A DNA stretch of 64,000 nt from Calycina herbarum (Eukaryota; Ascomycota; Leotiomycetes; Helotiales; Pezizellaceae), in contig LLEY01000063.1 in NCBI GenBank assembly GCA_001414485.1, forward strand, positions 124,001 through 188,000, written 5' to 3'. Below, one piece after another: positions 59,004 through 64,000 of this stretch (position 1 is its first letter; every line of letters begins with the position of its first letter). Below the pieces are notes generated by a model that did no database searches, was not told the origin of the DNA, and saw nothing but the letters and a program-made list of their open reading frames with translations. A program made the translations under genes and the position numbers.

Positions 59004-59942
59004 CTATAGTCCACTCTCAATATTCCCCACTGTATCATCTAACGAACCCTCGTCAACAATCCCCTTCAACCTCTTCTCCAATCCCAAAACATCATCCCTA
59101 ACCCTCTTATCCAACTTCTTAAACATACCCATCCTGTCCCTCTCATCCAAAAACGGCAGCACAGGATGCTCATCAATCCAATGAAGTCCCAAGCCTTCCT
59201 CACCCTCCCCCACCAACGGCACAACAGTAATCCTAGTAACCCATTCAAAACTCCCCAACTGCTCCACCAACTCCCCCTTGCCACTGAAATACTCCCCGGT
59301 CTGCATCGCAGGCGGTAATCCATACTCCTCTCTGTATTTCATTTCCAATTTCTCGAAATCCCGCCAATCTTGCATAGCCTTTCTCGCGTTTTTGATATCG
59401 TTTGCTCCCCACCCGGGTCGTGTAATGGTGCCATTTTCCATTGCGCGCGCATGCATAAGACGAGCGGATTCATGGTATTCTCGTATTCTACGCTCGGTGT
59501 ATGCAGTATACTGTGGTGGTTTCCTGGTACTGAAAGAGTGTTCGTTGTGCGTAGCCCAAGGTTCGGAGAGTTGTTTCGCGAGCTTCCTCCGAAACTCAAG
59601 ATTCTTAATAAAGGCTCCTTGTTTAAGCGCAGCTTTATGGACTTCAAGAGACGATTTCTTGGGGAGGACTCGTGGTGCTGAGGTTGGGGGTGTAGGGTTG
59701 GAAGCTTGTTTTTGCTTGCTTATATATTTCGATCGTTTCGGTGGAGGGGGAGATTCGAAGGTGTTTGTGTCTGATTGCTTTCGGGAATGGAGGGTGGATG
59801 GTGGGGAGGGGAGAGAGGGTTTCGTGGTGGTTGTTGGGTTTTGACATCCGCAGTTTATCTCTGATTCTGGGGAGGATTCTAGTTTCTCTGTTTCGGGTGA
59901 GGACTGCATCTTTTCGGATGCTGAAGAGGTAGGAGTTCCCAT
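59004..59942 (-). CDS. Hypothetical protein, lysine-rich, no known domain
   Basis: An intronless 312-aa ORF. The first 110 residues are Ser/Pro-rich, disordered and basic (PPPPKRSKYISKQKQ is nuclear-signal-like). The remainder is helical and conserved-looking, including RRIREYHESARLMHARAM, a tryptophan/aspartate segment ARKAMQDWRDFEKLEMKYRE, and FLDERDRMGMFKKLDKRV. The composition supports a real nuclear-type protein. The family is not recognised. Confidence 0.65.
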   Translation of the reverse strand: MGTPTSSASEKMQSSPETEKLESSPESEINCGCQNPTTTTKPSLPSPPSTLHSRKQSDTNTFESPPPPKRSKYISKQKQASNPTPPTSAPRVLPKKSSLEVHKAALKQGAFIKNLEFRRKLAKQLSEPWATHNEHSFSTRKPPQYTAYTERRIREYHESARLMHARAMENGTITRPGWGANDIKNARKAMQDWRDFEKLEMKYREEYGLPPAMQTGEYFSGKGELVEQLGSFEWVTRITVVPLVGEGEEGLGLHWIDEHPVLPFLDERDRMGMFKKLDKRVRDDVLGLEKRLKGIVDEGSLDDTVGNIESGL

Positions 59943-60450
59943 TTTTATACTTTGGATTTAATAAAAGACTGTTCAGTGCTGTAGAATTGAAGTAGAACTG
60001 CGACTTAGAAAGTGCACTTGGAGATTGAGGACGTGTCTCAGTCGCTTTGGAGAAATGGATGTATGGTTTTAAGGTACTCTGTTTCGTGAATGGAACCTGG
60101 AAGGTTATGACGGTGAATGAGTACTTGAGTGATGTAAGCTTGGAGGTGATGATGTAGTTTTGCTGGTGATGTCAATACGTTAAGAGATGAGTTGAGCTAG
60201 AGAGTCGAAATGTGGGAAAGGAAAGAGCGATTCTGTTTTGCGGAGTGCTCTAAGCTTTTTCGGCTGACACCAGCAAAATTAAAGGTATTCCAAGAAGCGC
60301 GCAGACTGAGATGCTGTGAACTTCGGAAACTGAGAGGTTGGCAAAACTGCAAAAACAGAGGGCGAGCCTAGATGAGAAATCATAATGTGGTATTGGAAAA
60401 TGGCATATTATTTTTCATTTCAAGCATACCTGGACGTACAATTCATAAAT
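59943..60450. other. Intergenic
   Basis: Upstream region of the hypothetical gene and 3' flank of the methylisocitrate lyase gene. Nothing recognised. Confidence 0.4.
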
Positions 60451-62310
60451 CTAAAACTGTCCCTCAGTATTACCCTCTCCCATACTCTTACTACTGCTAC
60501 TCCCACTTTGAATCGCTCCCAAAATACCATCAATATAACTCGCACCACTCCACTTCTGATGTGTCAAAACATCGACACCTAACTCCTTCTCCCTCTTCTG
60601 AACTAAGTTGACATAGGCCAGCATACCCTCATCCTTGAAGGCTTTGCTTAATTCATTTGAAATGGTTGCTGTGCTATGTAAACCAGCCAACGAAATAAGT
60701 TGTAGGACGAATCCATGCTTAGCGATATCCCAGATGAAAGATTTAAGAGTTTCGGGAGTAAAACCGTGACCCATCCAATTGAAAGATGGCGACAGATTGT
60801 AGACGAGACCTTTGTGAGGATGTACGTCTCGGATTTCCCCTGAGAACTGAGCGGCGTTTGCGACAGATGGGTCGCCAGTTTCAACCCAGAGGAGATCAGC
60901 ATAAGGTCCGTATTCAATGGCTCGTTTTGTAGCGGCTTTCATACCGGCTCGGTAATGATAGAATCCTTCTCGGGTTCTTGGGATATCGATATTGAATATG
61001 ATGGGCTTGGAAGTGAATTGTGATGCGAGCTCTTTTCGTTTAGTTATTGACATATCTCGGTTTTCAGTCGTTGCTTGAGTATATTTCTCAATGTCAGATT
61101 TCGAGGCGCCATTGGCTTCTAATTGACTGATGACAGCTTCGTCGCAAGACACAAGTTTGGTTTTCTTGACCCATGCGGCTTCGAATTCGTCGATTTCTGC
61201 GCCTGCTGCTCCTGATCGCTCCATTTCTTGGAGAGTCTCGGCCAGTGGGGCAATACCCTCCTCTGCTACACCCAAAATAAATTCGTGATCACGGGCATCA
61301 ATGGCACTACTGAGTAGTTTCCCACTTTCCGAGTCCGTTCTGGCAATAACCAGATTTTCTGAACCCATAACATCCCATTGAAATCTTGCTGCTACAAGGC
61401 GGTTGATATGTTCCCCTACTGGCACTAGAACCTTGCCAGCAAGGTGACCACACTTCTTTCCTCCATGCATTTGATCCTCAAAATGTACGGCAGCAGCTCC
61501 ATTTTCCGCAAACAGCTTAGCAAGTTTTAATACTGCTGAGAGTCCACCATGTCCAGTATCACCATCTGCGATAATTGGACGCAAGTAGTCTGTATATGGT
61601 TCCTTCGTCCTTTGGGCAGGGCTCAATTTCCTTCGCGCATCCCATTGTTTTCTATCATGCATCGATTGTGCCTTTGAGAGTCTTTGGACTTGATTCGGAA
61701 CAGTATTGTATGGGTAATCGCCGAAATCGGGGGAAACTTCGTTTGTAGTTGTGAGAACGGAGGAGCATGCCCAGCCGGAAATGTATAGGACTTCTTGGTT
61801 TGGGGCTTGCTGTGTCATTTGTACGGGATCAATTGCCCCCACTGTTTCTTATTAGCTGTGCCATATATATAAATGGTTGGAGGGCATACTTGTATGAATT
61901 GGCTCCCCCTTTGCTTCCCTCTCCTTGATCAAATTGAACAATTTCCTCGCCATTACTGAGCTTGGGTATGTTTGCATTTGACTACCCCTCTTCGATACCA
62001 CATCTGCCGCGGAGTATGGTCTCTTGATACCTTCATATCTCGGACTTGCCCACCATTTCTCCACATCCTTCAATTGTTGTTCATAGAGGGCGTCTTCTGC
62101 CTCCCCAGCCTTTTGTGATTCTGGAAGTAGTTGAAAGGAGTCCGAAGGGAGGGCGGCAGATATTGGATTCTCGAGGGGCTGCAGAGCAGTCATTTTCGAA
62201 GGAGATATGGAGAAATGGCGGGGTTGTGATATAGAGTGTGAAGCTCTCGTAGCTGCTATCCGCCTGGGGGCTGTTGCTACAATTCTGCGAAGCATCGTGA
62301 AGTGCACCAC
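60451..62310 (-). CDS. mclA: Mitochondrial 2-methylisocitrate lyase
   Basis: Two exons (62310-61890, 61841-60451) encode 603 aa. The first 40 residues are Arg/Ser-rich with few acids ([20 protein letters not shown]), a mitochondrial targeting sequence; Met at 62295 is an alternative start. The lyase core begins at [20 protein letters not shown]. The catalytic loop [17 protein letters not shown] and the metal block [13 protein letters not shown] are seen, plus [11 protein letters not shown] and [16 protein letters not shown]. It cleaves 2-methylisocitrate to pyruvate and succinate in the methylcitrate cycle that detoxifies propionyl-CoA. The presequence separates it from glyoxysomal isocitrate lyase. 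Divergent neighbour of methylcitrate synthase. Confidence 0.92.
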
Positions 62311-62832
62311 AAGGTCGTGGAAAAATCAAGGAGGAAAGGAAAAGGAAATAAAGAGCAAAGGCGTATTCTTAATAATTACCTACTGTTTCGTGCTTGGTCA
62401 TAGTAGGCAGTGGCACTCCAATGCAAGAGAAATCCGTTATCGGCATTTGGGTAGGTGTTGATTCCAAGGCGAGGATATCTGCGGTTCTGCGGTTGTCGGC
62501 TCGACCCCTCGGCATAACTTCTGCCTCCTCTGGCCCTCGCCCTGTGGTTGGTCAGTCGTCTCGCTGAGCCGGACAGGGGTAACAGCTTATCCTCGGTCCA
62601 GCTTCCCTGTGCATGGCCTCGTGCAATTGCCCTTCAAAACATCGTGAATGGCCAGCGGACTTTCTACAAATTCTGCACAGGTTCGAGATTCTTCTCTCTA
62701 GCTCAACTTGTCAAAATTCCAATTCTCCTACTTTCTTAAACTCGAAGTTCTTCTCCCCAGTCCGCGCTACTTCCTCCGATTAAGCGCCATCCCCAGATTT
62801 ACCCCACGATACCCCGCGTTGGCCCATTCACA
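62311..62832. promoter_or_regulatory. Divergent promoter of mclA and mcsA
   Basis: 522 bases between the start codons of the two methylcitrate-cycle genes, which point away from each other. Both probably share this region for co-expression on propionate. No individual site is assigned. Confidence 0.6.
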
Positions 62833-64000
62833 ATGGCAATGAATGCCAGATCTGCCTCCCAGGCAATTCGAGCTCTGCGGGTAAAAACGTTCTATATGCC
62901 TTGAAACTTCTACAGTGGCTAATTGTTTCCACAGCCAGCCGTCGTCCGTCCTACAATTATCCCTGCCTGTCGAAACTATGCGACCTCCTCCGAACCAGAC
63001 CTCAAGACAACCTTCAAGGAAGCGATTCCTGCGAAACGGGAATTGTTGAAGAAGGTGAAAGGATTGGGTGACAAGGTTATTGGCGAAGTGAAGATTGAGA
63101 ACACAATTGGTGGAATGAGGTATGAATTGGCAAACACAAGGTTTCCGCAAAGCAGGAGCTTACAAAATATAGAGGTTTAAAAGCTATGGTATGGGAAGGT
63201 TCAGTCCTTGATGCCAACGAGGGAATCAGATTCCATGGCCGTACGATTAAGGAATGTCAAAAAGAGCTACCAAAGGGCACTTCTGGAACAGAAATGCTCC
63301 CCGAAGCTATGTTCTGGCTTCTCTTGACAGGACAAGTCCCATCTACAAACCAAGTCAGACAATTCTCTCGTGAGCTTGCTGGACAATCCGAGCTCCCAGA
63401 ATTCGTCAACAAGATGCTCGACGCATTTCCAAAAGACCTTCACCCAATGACACAATTTGCAATTGCTGTTTCGGCTCTCTCGCATACCTCCAAGTTCGCT
63501 GAAGCATATGCAAAAGGTGTCAACAAGGCGGATTACTGGGAGCCAACTTTTGATGACAGCATCTCCCTTCTTGCAAAACTCCCAACAATCGCTGCCAAAA
63601 TCTACCAAAACTCATACCGTGGTGGTGGAGCTCTCCCAGCAAAAGTTGATTTGAGCCAAGATTGGTCGTACAACTTCGCAGCCATGCTCGGAAAAGGCGG
63701 GAAAGAACATGAAAACTTTCAAGATCTGCTAAGATTGTACCTCGCCCTACACGGAGATCATGAGGGTGGTAATGTCTCAGCTCACGCAACACACTTAGTA
63801 GGCAGTGCACTGAGTGACCCATTTTTGAGTTACAGTGCCGGCCTTCAAGGTCTCGCAGGTCCACTTCACGGGTAAGTACATCCATTCCATATCACCTACC
63901 TAGCTAACCGAAACTGCCAGTCTCGCAGCTCAAGAAGTCCTACGATGGATCTTGCAAATGCAAGAACACGTCGGAACCAGCTTCTCCGACAAAGATGTCT
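62833..64000 (+). CDS. mcsA: Mitochondrial 2-methylcitrate synthase, 3' partial
   Basis: Exons 62833-62880, 62935-63119, 63173-63871 and 63921 onward; the window ends inside exon 4, leaving about 337 residues. The N-terminus ([16 protein letters not shown], then [11 protein letters not shown]) is a mitochondrial presequence. Core features are [59 protein letters not shown], and the active-site [20 protein letters not shown]. The sequence is closer to fungal methylcitrate synthase ([20 protein letters not shown]) than to citrate synthase CitA. It condenses propionyl-CoA with oxaloacetate. Its product is isomerised and then cut by the neighbouring lyase. Confidence 0.92.

Overview
The window is nuclear DNA of a filamentous ascomycete, most likely a leotiomycete related to Botrytis or Sclerotinia (lineage is inference). 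Genes are split by many short introns (about 45-65 nt, GTAHGT-type donors, YAG acceptors). Intergenic spaces are long. The gene set is purely fungal: 2EXR, Bim1/X325, Ilm1, Cox23, mitochondrial methylcitrate enzymes. No operons, rRNA, CRISPR or convincing tRNA were seen. Gene models were assembled by joining exons by eye, so a few splice sites could move by some bases.

Layout. 0-12 kb: a stand-alone histidinol-dehydrogenase-family enzyme, a flavin monooxygenase fused to an acetoacetate-decarboxylase-like domain, a TPR/SET/MYND methyltransferase, a HAD-family phosphatase and 6-phosphogluconolactonase. 12-24 kb: a small membrane protein, a nuclear-looking coiled-coil protein, a long spacer and a 1143-aa BCAS3/WD40-like protein. 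24-28 kb: a visibly AT-rich island holding one 2EXR gene. 28-45 kb: NatB subunit NAA25, the tiny four-exon gene COX23, a 2-oxoglutarate dioxygenase-like protein, a RING E3 ligase, a six-cysteine secreted protein, geranylgeranyltransferase beta subunit (CDC43) and ILM1. 45-48 kb: relic-like fragments of a STAND/NLR-type N-terminal domain and of an AAA ATPase. 48-56 kb: a probable copper-acquisition locus, with a ferric/cupric reductase, a Ctr copper transporter and a GPI-anchored Bim1/X325 LPMO-like copper protein. 56-64 kb: homogentisate dioxygenase (with a GC-AG intron), an unknown protein, and the divergent pair methylisocitrate lyase / methylcitrate synthase (the latter cut by the window end).

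How the genes fit together. The clearest functional unit is the copper locus: surface reduction of copper, transport by Ctr, and a cell-surface copper-binding partner of the kind needed for Ctr-dependent import in Cryptococcus. The 1.1 kb upstream of the X325 gene carries five copies of the hexamer TGCTCA, the core of Mac1-type copper-regulator sites, including one TTTGCTCA and one TGTGCTCA (reverse strand). The second unit is the methylcitrate pair, two consecutive mitochondrial enzymes of propionyl-CoA breakdown sharing one 522-bp promoter region. The remaining genes look like unlinked housekeeping or lineage-specific genes.
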